DNA from: Mycobacterium asiaticum
Lineage (GTDB): Bacteria; Actinomycetota; Actinomycetes; Mycobacteriales; Mycobacteriaceae
Length of the DNA stretch: 46,607 bases
Direction: 5' to 3'
NCBI RefSeq assembly: GCF_001673635.1
Contig: NZ_LZMH01000007.1
Coordinates: 1-46,607, forward strand
Program-made: the position numbers and the translations under genes
In this document: positions 1 through 7,015 of the stretch, piece after piece
How positions within the stretch are numbered: position 1 is the first letter of the stretch
How the letters are laid out: every line of letters starts with the position of its first letter
The notes under the pieces: generated by a model
What the model was told of the DNA's origin: nothing
The model's database searches: none
Seen by the model: only the letters and a program-made list of their open reading frames with translations

Positions 1-265
1 CCTCCATGGTGTCCACACACCACTCCTCGGTATCAGAGCACCGCGACAACCGGTAAGCGAACAACTTCCCAATCGCCACCAACTGCGCCGCCGCCGCCCG
101 ATTCTCCGCCCGCCACCCCGCGCCGAGCTGCTCAAGCCAGCCCGCGGACTCCGCAGTGCTCGAGGGATGACGGCGCTCCCAATACTCCTCCTCAGCCGCC
201 ATCGCCTCCGGCGACGGCACCCGCCCCGTCGGCCCCTCCACCGCAGACCGCCCACCATCGAACAT
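1..265 (-). CDS. 13E12 repeat family protein (DUF222/HNH type), N-terminal part only
   Basis: The minus strand is open from an ATG at 265 to the left edge, giving 88 residues that begin MFDGGRSAVEGPTGRV and continue through an Ala/Glu-rich helical region with WLEQLGAGWRAENRAAAAQL. From memory this matches the N-terminus of mycobacterial 13E12 repeat proteins (DUF222, usually with a C-terminal HNH nuclease motif). The C-terminal half, with any HNH motif, lies outside the window. The family is multicopy in mycobacteria, several members are LexA-controlled, and their function is unknown. The start is supported by a -10-like CATAAT seven bases upstream, which predicts a leaderless transcript, and by the SOS box that covers the start codon. 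A GTG further upstream in frame is a less likely alternative. Confidence 0.75.
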   Translation of the reverse strand, partial: MFDGGRSAVEGPTGRVPSPEAMAAEEEYWERRHPSSTAESAGWLEQLGAGWRAENRAAAAQLVAIGKLFAYRLSRCSDTEEWCVDTME

Positions 266-278
266 CTGTTCGATTATG
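258..278 (-). promoter_or_regulatory. LexA SOS box on a leaderless promoter
   Basis: Positions 258-273 read TCGAACATCTGTTCGA, a perfect match to the mycobacterial SOS box (TCGAAC-N4-GTTCGA). It covers the ATG of the 13E12 gene (263-265). On the minus strand CATAAT (278 down to 273) lies seven bases before the ATG and would serve as the -10 element. LexA bound here would cover the -10, the predicted transcription start and the first codons. Known: SOS boxes precede some 13E12 genes in M. tuberculosis. Inferred: this copy is DNA-damage inducible. Confidence 0.88.
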
Positions 279-340
279 CCACACGGCGGTGACACGCTGA
301 CGCGAGTGAACGGCGGAAGCTGCGGGGCTGCAAACTAATC

Positions 341-532
341 ATGTGCCGGGACAGAGTGCCCGAGCATGTTCGTGACAAGGTTCGAGTCGAGGCAGAGGTC
401 GGAGAGCGTCATCTAACGATCGTTGAATGTCGACCGCCGCTGGCGGGAACGACGGGACGGGATCCTACAGCCGGACGTTCGCCTTTCCGCAAGGACCAGG
501 GCTCAAGTCAGGTTATATACCAACACCTTTGA
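341..532 (+). pseudogene. Decayed DUF3024-like gene fragment
   Basis: The first ~33 codons encode CRDRVPEHVRDKVRVEAEVG and then TIVECRPP, which resembles the conserved N-terminal half of small DUF3024 proteins as I remember them. After the CRPP motif (about 442) the frame no longer looks like the family: the expected Trp-Arg appears in another frame and the conserved C-terminal half is absent. The usual N-terminal segment before the Cys is also not recognisable, and there is no ribosome binding site. It reads as a remnant with at least one frameshift. It shares the gap 266-551 with the SOS box, and I see nothing else there. Confidence 0.45.
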
Positions 533-551
533 GGAGTTGCTCGAGAAGTTC

Positions 552-1337
552 CTAACCCGGACCGAGACCGTTGCTCGCGATCCACTCGTCGATAACCCGC
601 AACACAACAGGCAGCGAAGCTCCGGATAGCACCATGTGGTCGGCTCCGGGAATCTCGACAACGGTCGCGTGCCGATACCGGGCAGCCGTCTGCCGGACGA
701 CCTCGGCTGGCACGATGCGGTCGTATTCACCCCCTATCGCCAACACCGGACTCGCTACCACCGCGGCATCGACCACCGTCTCCGGCGAGAGCTTCAGCAT
801 TGCAAGCAATATCTCCCACTGCACCCGTCCGGATTCGCACACCAAGCCGGAATAGATCTCGCGCGCGGTCTCCTCGGTCTGACTGTTGGCGATCCACCGG
901 CGGAATTGATCGAACGTCGGCGGGCGTACCGCCTTGGCCCATGGACGTAGCCGCAAGAAATACGGCATAGCCAATCGGCGGTTTGCCGGAGTCGACGCGC
1001 CGGTGATGCCAGATGCGGGCGCGGGACACAGGACCACCAACCCGGTGTGTTCGGTGCGGGCCGCGACCAGCTGTGCCAGTAGCCCGCCCATCGAGTGACC
1101 GACGAGAAGTGGCGGCGAATCAAGGGACGCAACGAAAGTCACCAGATCGGCGGCGTAGTCCCGAAGGCTGAGTGCCGCGATCTTCAATGCGCCCTCGTCA
1201 ATCGGCAGCTCATGATGACGCAGTGTGGGAGTGTGCGCCCGGTAGCCTCGCTCCTCAAAGACACTGCGGACGGCAGCCAACTGTTCCCCACGGCTCCAAT
1301 TGCCGTGGATCAGAACGACGTGCTGCGTCGCGGGCAT
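552..1337 (-). CDS. Alpha/beta hydrolase
   Basis: A 261-residue alpha/beta hydrolase fold protein. It has the HG oxyanion motif at residues 11-12, the nucleophile elbow GHSMGG with Ser82, an acid candidate Asp206 in GGEYDRIVP and the catalytic His234 in GADHMV, so the triad looks complete. There is no signal peptide, so it is probably cytosolic. It resembles small esterases and MenH/carboxylesterase-like enzymes. The substrate cannot be told from sequence. It lies 57 bases downstream of the PPE gene on the same strand. The ATG at 1337 has only a weak Shine-Dalgarno. Confidence 0.85.
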   Translation of the reverse strand: MPATQHVVLIHGNWSRGEQLAAVRSVFEERGYRAHTPTLRHHELPIDEGALKIAALSLRDYAADLVTFVASLDSPPLLVGHSMGGLLAQLVAARTEHTGLVVLCPAPASGITGASTPANRRLAMPYFLRLRPWAKAVRPPTFDQFRRWIANSQTEETAREIYSGLVCESGRVQWEILLAMLKLSPETVVDAAVVASPVLAIGGEYDRIVPAEVVRQTAARYRHATVVEIPGADHMVLSGASLPVVLRVIDEWIASNGLGPG

Positions 1338-1394
1338 GACAGCTCATAGTGGCACGGGAACGTTCCGACCGACACCCTCAACAACTCCTCATAC

Positions 1395-2429
1395 CTAACC
1401 GATGAATTCGGGCCGGGGCATCACCGTAAGTCGCGTGCCGGCCCGTGGTGCGGTGCCGCTCGAGGTGTTCTCGGCGCGTGGTGCCATGCCGGCAAAAGGC
1501 AACCCGCCTAACGCGTTTGCCCTGTCGTCCGGAGTCGCTGCAGCGACAGCGTCGGCTAACTCCACCGGGCGGTGCGTCGCGGGGACCGAGGTCCAGCTCT
1601 GCGGCACGGACAGCGGTCCGAGGTGCGCTGCCCTACCCAGCTGTGCGGACACGCCCGACGGGGCCCACCCCGCGATCAGTCCCGCCGGCAGCGGAACCGT
1701 TCCGGCCGCACCGGCAAGCCCTGACACCTCGCTGGACAGGGCGGCGGTGGAGGAGCCGAGCGTCTTGGCGACCGAACTCAGCGAAGACATCGCCGACACG
1801 GAGGAGCTGAAAGTTGACGTCCCGGACTGCAACGGTTGCGCAAGTTGTTGCAGGGTCTGCGGAACCGTCCAGATCACCGCGGACAACTCCGCGAGCCCAG
1901 CAGCATCGGCGACTTCGTTGGGCGCAACGAACGCCGTCAACGTCGACGCGGCCGCCGAGCCGCTCGCATAGCCGTACATGGCCGCGGCATCTTGCGCCCA
2001 CATCTCGCCGTAGTCCGCCTCGGCCGCCGCAATGGCGAGGGTGTTGACGCCCAGCACATTGGTGGCGGTGAGCAGCATCAGTAGCGCACGATTGGCCGCA
2101 ACCACGGGCGGCGGCACGGTAGCCGATCGGGCCGTTTCGAATACCATTGCCGCCATGCGCAATTGAGCAGCTGAATGCTGCGCCCGCGCCGCGGTTTTAG
2201 TCATCCAGGCCAGATACGTACCGGCCGCGGCCGTCATGGCCTGCGTTGCGTCGCTGCGCCAAGCCTGATCGGTCAGGGCGGAGAGGGTGTCGTTGCAGGA
2301 GGCCGCTGCGGCATAGAGGTTCTCGGCCGTCGCCTCCCAAGCCGCCGCGGCAGCCAGCATCGATGCTGCGCCGGGCCCCGAATACATTCTGGCCGAGTTG
2401 ATTTCAGGTGGTAGTGCGCCAAAGTCCAT
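1395..2429 (-). CDS. PPE family protein, SVP-like subgroup
   Basis: A 344-residue PPE protein. It starts [20 protein letters not shown], the standard PPE N-terminus, so I place the start at the ATG at 2429 rather than at upstream in-frame codons. The ~180-residue helical PPE domain carries a Trp in QAW (WxG-like turn). The C-terminal part has SVPQSW at about 274-279, typical of the PPE-SVP group, and ends with MPRPEFIG. PPE proteins are exported by ESX/type VII systems, usually paired with a PE protein; no PE gene is adjacent. It lies 110 bases downstream of the LpqS-like gene on the same strand, so it could share that gene's copper-type promoter. The function of this member is unknown. Confidence 0.9.
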   Translation of the reverse strand: MDFGALPPEINSARMYSGPGAASMLAAAAAWEATAENLYAAAASCNDTLSALTDQAWRSDATQAMTAAAGTYLAWMTKTAARAQHSAAQLRMAAMVFETARSATVPPPVVAANRALLMLLTATNVLGVNTLAIAAAEADYGEMWAQDAAAMYGYASGSAAASTLTAFVAPNEVADAAGLAELSAVIWTVPQTLQQLAQPLQSGTSTFSSSVSAMSSLSSVAKTLGSSTAALSSEVSGLAGAAGTVPLPAGLIAGWAPSGVSAQLGRAAHLGPLSVPQSWTSVPATHRPVELADAVAAATPDDRANALGGLPFAGMAPRAENTSSGTAPRAGTRLTVMPRPEFIG

Positions 2430-2539
2430 GTCCTTGTCTCCAGGTGCGCCAGCCCGCGCGCGAACGGCCGCGAACGGGACTCGTTGCAGCAACAGCGATC
2501 ACCGACCGCGCCCAGGGGGAACGGTCTGAGGCTGACCAC

Positions 2540-2938
2540 TCAGCGACGGGCTAGACAGAGTCGCGTCAAAAGATCGCGACCGACGATGACAAGGCGCGGA
2601 CGCCTGGGCGGACTCCGCCCACCCCTCACCGCGAACCCGGTAAACCACACAAGGGCGCCGATCGCCGCGACGATGCTGACTCCGGCCGGCGCCGCGATAT
2701 CCGGCGAGGGCGGGACCGCCGCGGTGAGCTTGATGGGGCAGGGCAATTTCGAAGCTTCGGGACGTGCGATGTGGTCGCCGGCGCCAACGAGCTGGCTGAG
2801 GGGAGCGACGGCGAAAGCGGTGTGGCCGACACTGTTCGCCTCAGGTTCGCGCTGCGGCAGACCGCAATGGGCCCCAATACCGAGCAACAACGACGCGATA
2901 AGGATCGCGATCCACGGGCCCGCGTGCCGGCTGCTCAC
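2540..2938 (-). CDS. lpqS: LpqS-like copper-regulon protein
   Basis: A 132-residue protein starting with GTG. It has an N-terminal hydrophobic segment (about 8-24), a second around 85-105, a central conserved CPIKL, and the ending GRDLLTRLCLARR. As I remember it, M. tuberculosis LpqS, a RicR-regulon protein, ends almost identically (DLLTRFCLARR) and has a CPE-type central motif, which is the basis for this call. The Cys in GIGAHCGLP (residue 25) is in a plausible but not ideal lipobox position. The start at 2938 is supported by TATGAT (minus strand, 2950-2945) six bases upstream, which predicts a leaderless mRNA, with the RicR-type palindrome directly upstream. Likely role: envelope response to copper; biochemical function not established. 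Confidence 0.72.
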   Translation of the reverse strand: MSSRHAGPWIAILIASLLLGIGAHCGLPQREPEANSVGHTAFAVAPLSQLVGAGDHIARPEASKLPCPIKLTAAVPPSPDIAAPAGVSIVAAIGALVWFTGFAVRGGRSPPRRPRLVIVGRDLLTRLCLARR

Positions 2939-2944
2939 TGCGCA

Positions 2945-2966
2945 ATCATATACCCCACAGGGGTAT
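2945..2966. promoter_or_regulatory. RicR/CsoR-type palindrome and lpqS -10
   Basis: Positions 2950-2966 read ATACCCC-ACA-GGGGTAT, a perfect palindrome containing TACCC-N5-GGGTA, the shape recalled for RicR (copper-responsive CsoR-family repressor) sites. It adjoins the minus-strand -10 element TATGAT (2950-2945) of the LpqS-like gene, where a repressor would block RNA polymerase. The divergent gene at 3030 has its own candidate -10 TAGCCT at 3009-3014, about 45 bases away, so control of that gene is less certain. Confidence 0.75.
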
Positions 2967-3029
2967 GTGCACAGCCCTCTGACGGCTGATGTGCGCTTTT
3001 CACACAGTTAGCCTAGGTAAGAAAAAGGC

Positions 3030-3773
3030 ATGTCGAAATTTACATATGCAGTTGTAAGTACAACGGCGCTCGTTATGGGTATCGGACTGATCGGCACGAG
3101 CGTGGCCAGTGAAGCTCATGCCCAGCCGGGACCTCCCCCGCACTGGTGTCCAGGCGATGTCTGGGACCCGGGGTGGGGAGCGAACCCGAACCCGTTCGGC
3201 TGCCACGACAACCCAGAGGCTCTTGACCCCAACCTCTTTCCCAACGACCCGAATCCACTGGTGCCGGGCCCGGCGGTGCCGGAGCACCACCACACCGGCC
3301 AGCCCGGAAGGCCGTATGGCTCGGGCGGGCCTGGGCACCCGGGTGGGGCGCCTGACGGAACTCCGGGTGGAGCCCCCGGCGGGACTCCCGGTGGGGCGAC
3401 TGACGGAACTCCGGGTGGGGCGCCCGGCGGAACTCCGGGTGGAGCCCCCGGCGGGGCGCCTGACGGAACTCCGGGTGGGGCGCCCGGCGGGACTCCCGGT
3501 GGGGCGCCCGGCGGAACTCCGGGTGGGGCGCCCGGCGGAACGGGGCCAAGCGAAGGCGCGCCCGGTGGCGGAGCGCCGAGCGGCGGGGCGCCTGGTGGGA
3601 GCACCGGTGGCGAGAGCACCGGAGGTGGGAGCACCGGAGGCGGCGGCAGCACCGGTGGTGGCAGTACCGGAGGCGGCAGCACCGGTGGTGGGAGCACCGG
3701 AGGCGGCAGCACCGGTGGTGGCAGTACCGGTGGCGGAAGCACTGGCGGCGGGGGCGGCGGACACGGCCGCTGA
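3030..3773 (+). CDS. Secreted Gly/Pro-rich tandem-repeat protein
   Basis: A 247-residue protein with a Sec signal peptide: basic start MSKF, hydrophobic core, and AHA-Q cleavage site after about residue 31. The mature N-terminus (about 32-80) has HWCPGDVWDPGWG and a second Cys at about 58, which could form a disulfide. Residues 105-170 are tandem tetrapeptides of the form [G/D]G[T/A]P, and residues 191-240 are repeats of STGGG. There is no C-terminal anchor or sorting motif; it ends GGGGGGHGR. AAAGG before the ATG can act as ribosome binding site. I do not recognise a named family; the Cys/Trp head is reminiscent of other small mycobacterial exported proteins. It is divergent from the LpqS-like gene across the RicR-type site. 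Reading-frame integrity across the repeats supports a real gene. Confidence 0.75.
   Translation: MSKFTYAVVSTTALVMGIGLIGTSVASEAHAQPGPPPHWCPGDVWDPGWGANPNPFGCHDNPEALDPNLFPNDPNPLVPGPAVPEHHHTGQPGRPYGSGGPGHPGGAPDGTPGGAPGGTPGGATDGTPGGAPGGTPGGAPGGAPDGTPGGAPGGTPGGAPGGTPGGAPGGTGPSEGAPGGGAPSGGAPGGSTGGESTGGGSTGGGGSTGGGSTGGGSTGGGSTGGGSTGGGSTGGGSTGGGGGGHGR
3342..3539 (+). repeat. In-frame tandem repeat encoding [G/D]G[T/A]P tetrapeptides
   Basis: About sixteen 12-base units alternate GGCGGAACTCCG-like and GGTGGGGCGCCC-like forms. Larger blocks recur, for example GACGGAACTCCGGGTGG appears several times. Such repeats can expand or contract in steps of 12 bases without breaking the frame. Confidence 0.85.
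3600..3749 (+). repeat. In-frame tandem repeat encoding STGGG pentapeptides
   Basis: About ten near-identical 15-base units of the form AGCACCGG(A/T)GG(C/T)GGC occupy the 3' end of the same gene. One unit has an extra Gly codon. It is a second, independent repeat array in the gene. Confidence 0.85.
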
Positions 3774-3897
3774 CCGGCCGCCGCTTTGCTGGATTGGGCG
3801 ACATCTGGGCAAGACCAGGAGACGTCGGGCTAATCGAGTCATAGGGTGGGTATGCGCGCTGAGAGAGTGAGATCAGTCGGACCCAGAAGGGGAGAGC

Positions 3898-5328
3898 ATG
3901 TCGCACCCATCCAACGAGCAACAACCCGCGACCAAGCGCCATCACGTAGTCATCATCGGAAGTGGCTTCGGGGGCCTGAACGCAGCCAGGAAGCTCAAGC
4001 GGGCCGATGTCGACATCACGCTCATTTCCAAGACAACGACCCACCTGTTCCAGCCGCTGCTCTATCAAGTGGCCACGGGAATCCTGTCCGAGGGCGACAT
4101 CGCTCCGACCACGCGCCTGGTCCTCCGCAAGCAGAAAAATGTGCGGGTGTTGCTGGGCGAGGTCAACGCCATCGACCTGAAGGCCAAGACGGTCACATCA
4201 AAACTGTTGGACATGGAGACGGTGACCGAGTACGACAGCCTGATCGTCGCGTCCGGTTCTCAGCAGTCCTACTTCGGCAACGATCACTTCGCCACATTCG
4301 CGCCCGGCATGAAGACCATCGATGACGCACTCGAATTACGCGGCCGCATCCTCGGCGCATTCGAGGCAGCGGAGGTCAGCACCGACCAGGCTGAGCGCGA
4401 ACGTCGCTTGACGTTCGTGGTGGTCGGCGCCGGCCCAACCGGCGTCGAGGTGGCCGGTCAGATCGTCGAACTCGCCGAACGCACGCTGGCCGGCGCGTTT
4501 CGCACCATCAGACCCGACGAGTGCCGAGTGGTCTTGGTCGATGCCGCCCCGCTGGTGTTGCCACCAATGGGCGAGAAGTTGGGTGGCAAAGCACAACGAC
4601 GTCTGGAAAAGATGGACGTCGAGGTTCAGCTCAACGCCATGGTCACCGCAGTCGACTACAAGGGCATCACGATCAAAGAGAAGGAGACCGGCGAACGCCG
4701 CATCGAATGCGCGGTCAAGGTATGGGCTGCCGGTGTCCAAGCCAGTCCACTGGGCAAGATGATCGCCGAGCAATCCGACGGCACTGAGACCGACAAAGCC
4801 GGACGGGTCATCGTCGAGCCCGACCTCACCGTCAAGGGCCACCCGCACGTCTTTGTGATCGGTGACCTGGCGATGGTGCCCGACGTGCCGGGTATGGCGC
4901 AGGGCGCGATCCAGGGCGCGCACTATGCCACCAAGATCATCAAGAACACCGTCAAAGGCAAAGACGACCCGGCCAACCGAGAGAAGTTTGATTACTTCAA
5001 CAAGGGCAGTATGGCGACGATCTCGCGGTACAACGCAGTCGCTCAGGTCGGCAAGTTGGAGTTCGGCGGCTTCATCGCTTGGCTGGCGTGGCTGGTCCTG
5101 CATCTCTACTACTTGGTCGGCCACCGCAACCGGATCGCGGCGTTGTTCTCCTGGGTGATCTCTTTCTTGGGCCGCACCCGCGGTCAGATGGCCATCACCA
5201 GCCAGATGATCTACGCGAGAGTCGTGACCAAGTGGATGGAAGAGAGCCAAGGTATCGGACCCGCCGAAAGCCAGGGCGCGTTAGCGGCCGCCGAACAAGC
5301 CGAAAAAGCCGAACAGAAGGCCGGTTAG
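3898..5328 (+). CDS. ndhA: Type II NADH dehydrogenase (NdhA-like)
   Basis: A 476-residue, non-proton-pumping NADH:menaquinone oxidoreductase. It shows the FAD-binding GSGFGG at 21-26, the second dinucleotide motif VVGAGPTGVEVAG near 175 for NADH, the HVFVIGDLA motif that closes the FAD site, and a hydrophobic C-terminal region (WLAWLVLHLYYLVG) for membrane association. Compared from memory with the two M. tuberculosis enzymes, it is closer to NdhA (Rv0392c) than to Ndh (Rv1854c); for example it has ISKTTTHLFQPLLYQVATGI and MKTIDDALELRGRILGAFEA. AAGGGGAG before the ATG supports the start. It converges on metZ with six bases between stops, the same neighbour as in H37Rv. Confidence 0.93.
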   Translation: MSHPSNEQQPATKRHHVVIIGSGFGGLNAARKLKRADVDITLISKTTTHLFQPLLYQVATGILSEGDIAPTTRLVLRKQKNVRVLLGEVNAIDLKAKTVTSKLLDMETVTEYDSLIVASGSQQSYFGNDHFATFAPGMKTIDDALELRGRILGAFEAAEVSTDQAERERRLTFVVVGAGPTGVEVAGQIVELAERTLAGAFRTIRPDECRVVLVDAAPLVLPPMGEKLGGKAQRRLEKMDVEVQLNAMVTAVDYKGITIKEKETGERRIECAVKVWAAGVQASPLGKMIAEQSDGTETDKAGRVIVEPDLTVKGHPHVFVIGDLAMVPDVPGMAQGAIQGAHYATKIIKNTVKGKDDPANREKFDYFNKGSMATISRYNAVAQVGKLEFGGFIAWLAWLVLHLYYLVGHRNRIAALFSWVISFLGRTRGQMAITSQMIYARVVTKWMEESQGIGPAESQGALAAAEQAEKAEQKAG

Positions 5329-5334
5329 CCCGGG

Positions 5335-6555
5335 TTAGGTCAACGCCTGGTCGATATCGGCGATCAGATCGTCGGTGCCTTCCAGTCCAACGGAAATACG
5401 GACCACGCCGTCGCCCAGCCCGATTGCGGCTCGGCCCTCCGGGCCCATCGCCCGGTGCGTCGTGGTCGCTGGGTGTGTGACAAGGGATTTGGCGTCACCG
5501 AGGTTGTTGGAGATGTCGATCAGCCGCAACTTGTCGAGCACTTCGAAGGCCCGCTGCTTGGACGCACCCTCGGCGGCATCCAGCTCGAAGGTGATAACCG
5601 TTCCGCCGCCGGTCATTTGGCGCTTGGCCAGGTCGTATTGCGGGTGTGACGGCAGGAACGGGTAGCGGACCCAGCGCACTGCGGGGTGCTCCTGCAGGAA
5701 CTCGGCGATGCGTTGCGCCGAAGAGTTGCTGTAGTCGACCCGAACCGCCAGCGTCTCAAGGCCTTTGAGCAACACCCAGGCGTTGAAGGCGCTCAGCGCG
5801 GGGCCGGTGTGGCGCATCAGCTTCTGCACCGGGCCGTCGATGTACTCCTGGTCGCCCAGGATGGCACCACCCAGCACCCGGCCCTGGCCGTCGATGTGCT
5901 TGGTTCCGGAGTACACCACCACGTCGACGCCGAGCGGAAACCCCTGTTGCAGCAACGGCGTCGCAAAGACGTTGTCCAACACCACCTTTGCGCCCGCAGC
6001 GTGGGCCAGCTCCGTGACCGCGGCGATGTCGACCAGCGATTGCATCGGGTTCGACGGCGTCTCGAAGAACACCGCCTGGGTGGGGACCGACAGGGCCTGT
6101 TCCCACTGCGATAGGTCGTCGCCGTCAACGAACACGGTTTCCACTCCCCAGCGCGGCAGGATCTCGTTGCACACCACGAAACAAGAACCGAACAGGCTGC
6201 GCGCTGCCACCAGGCGATCGCCGGCACCCAGCAGGGCACCCAGCGAGACGAACACGGCGGCCATGCCGCTGGCCGTCGCAAACGCCGCCTGAGCGCCCTC
6301 GATCAGGCGCAGCCGCTCCTGGAACATGTTGACGGTGGGGTTGCCGTACCGCGAGTAGACGTAGTGGTCCACCTCGCCGGTGAACGACTGCTCGGCAACG
6401 GCCGCGGACGGGTAGACGTAGCCGGACGACATGAACATCGCCTCGGCGGTCTCTTCGAATCCCGAGCGCGTCAGTCCCCCGCGCACACCGATGGTGGCCT
6501 GTCCGACGCCGTCCGGCAGCGGCTTGGGAGTGCGAATGGATTTCGGGTCGGTCAT
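5335..6555 (-). CDS. metZ: O-succinylhomoserine sulfhydrylase
   Basis: A 406-residue Cys/Met-metabolism PLP enzyme, full length for MetZ. The PLP lysine is Lys219 in VVYSGTKHIDGQG, and YSRYGNPT at about 68-74 supplies phosphate-binding residues. MetZ makes homocysteine directly from O-succinyl- or O-acetylhomoserine and sulfide in methionine synthesis. It is the last gene of purT-rhodanese-metZ, 43 bases behind the rhodanese gene. A sulfur-carrying rhodanese beside a sulfhydrylase suggests a link to sulfide supply, but that is inference. Confidence 0.94.
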   Translation of the reverse strand: MTDPKSIRTPKPLPDGVGQATIGVRGGLTRSGFEETAEAMFMSSGYVYPSAAVAEQSFTGEVDHYVYSRYGNPTVNMFQERLRLIEGAQAAFATASGMAAVFVSLGALLGAGDRLVAARSLFGSCFVVCNEILPRWGVETVFVDGDDLSQWEQALSVPTQAVFFETPSNPMQSLVDIAAVTELAHAAGAKVVLDNVFATPLLQQGFPLGVDVVVYSGTKHIDGQGRVLGGAILGDQEYIDGPVQKLMRHTGPALSAFNAWVLLKGLETLAVRVDYSNSSAQRIAEFLQEHPAVRWVRYPFLPSHPQYDLAKRQMTGGGTVITFELDAAEGASKQRAFEVLDKLRLIDISNNLGDAKSLVTHPATTTHRAMGPEGRAAIGLGDGVVRISVGLEGTDDLIADIDQALT

Positions 6556-6598
6556 CAGTGCGCTGGCCCTGTTGCTGTCCCTGCCACTAACCGTGTTA

Positions 6599-7015
6599 CT
6601 AGCCTTGTTTCCAAGGCAGCCCTACTGCGCGCCACCCCGTGTCGCCACGGTGGCCCTGCGCATCGAGTTGGCCTTCGAAGCCGTCCAGCACGTTGTACGA
6701 CGGCCCGATTCCGGCCTCCGTCGCCACTTCGGCGGCGCCGATGGAGCGGTTTCCGGAACGACACAGAAACACCACCGGGCGCTCGCTCTCGGCGGCCGGC
6801 AGCTTGTCCTGCAGTTCGGCGAGGAACCTGTCGTTGTGCTGCCCGTTGGACCTGTTCCACTCGATGTAAAGCACGTCGCGTCCCAGGCTCGAGAGGTCGG
6901 GAACCCCCACGAAGCGCCACTCGGCGTCGGTGCGCACGTCCACAAGTACGGCGTCGGGGTTGTCCGTCAGCATTTTCCACGCCTCGAGAGGCGTGATGTC
7001 TCCTGCGTAGCTCAC
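6599..7015 (-). CDS. Rhodanese-like protein (Rv0390-like)
   Basis: A 138-residue single-domain rhodanese. The active-site Cys85 lies in the loop CRSGNRS, and VLVDVRTDAEW is the CH2A-type motif near residue 23. I place the start at the GTG at 7015 because the protein then begins VSYAGDITPL, as in Rv0390. That GTG overlaps the purT stop as GTGA, so translation is probably coupled. Longer upstream readings run antisense-like Arg-rich sequence inside purT and are not credible. Probable role: sulfur transfer or persulfide handling; the acceptor is unknown. Confidence 0.88.
   Translation of the reverse strand: MSYAGDITPLEAWKMLTDNPDAVLVDVRTDAEWRFVGVPDLSSLGRDVLYIEWNRSNGQHNDRFLAELQDKLPAAESERPVVFLCRSGNRSIGAAEVATEAGIGPSYNVLDGFEGQLDAQGHRGDTGWRAVGLPWKQG

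Noticed and set aside
3008..3020. TTAGCCTAGGTAA as a possible IdeR iron box
   Set aside because: Contains fragments of the TTAGGTTAGGCTAACCTAA pattern but the overall match is poor; better read as a -10 region (TAGCCT).
3116..3742. Minus-strand frame of LPPPV repeats
   Set aside because: Antisense of the secreted Gly/Pro-repeat gene; the plus-strand frame has a signal peptide and ribosome site.
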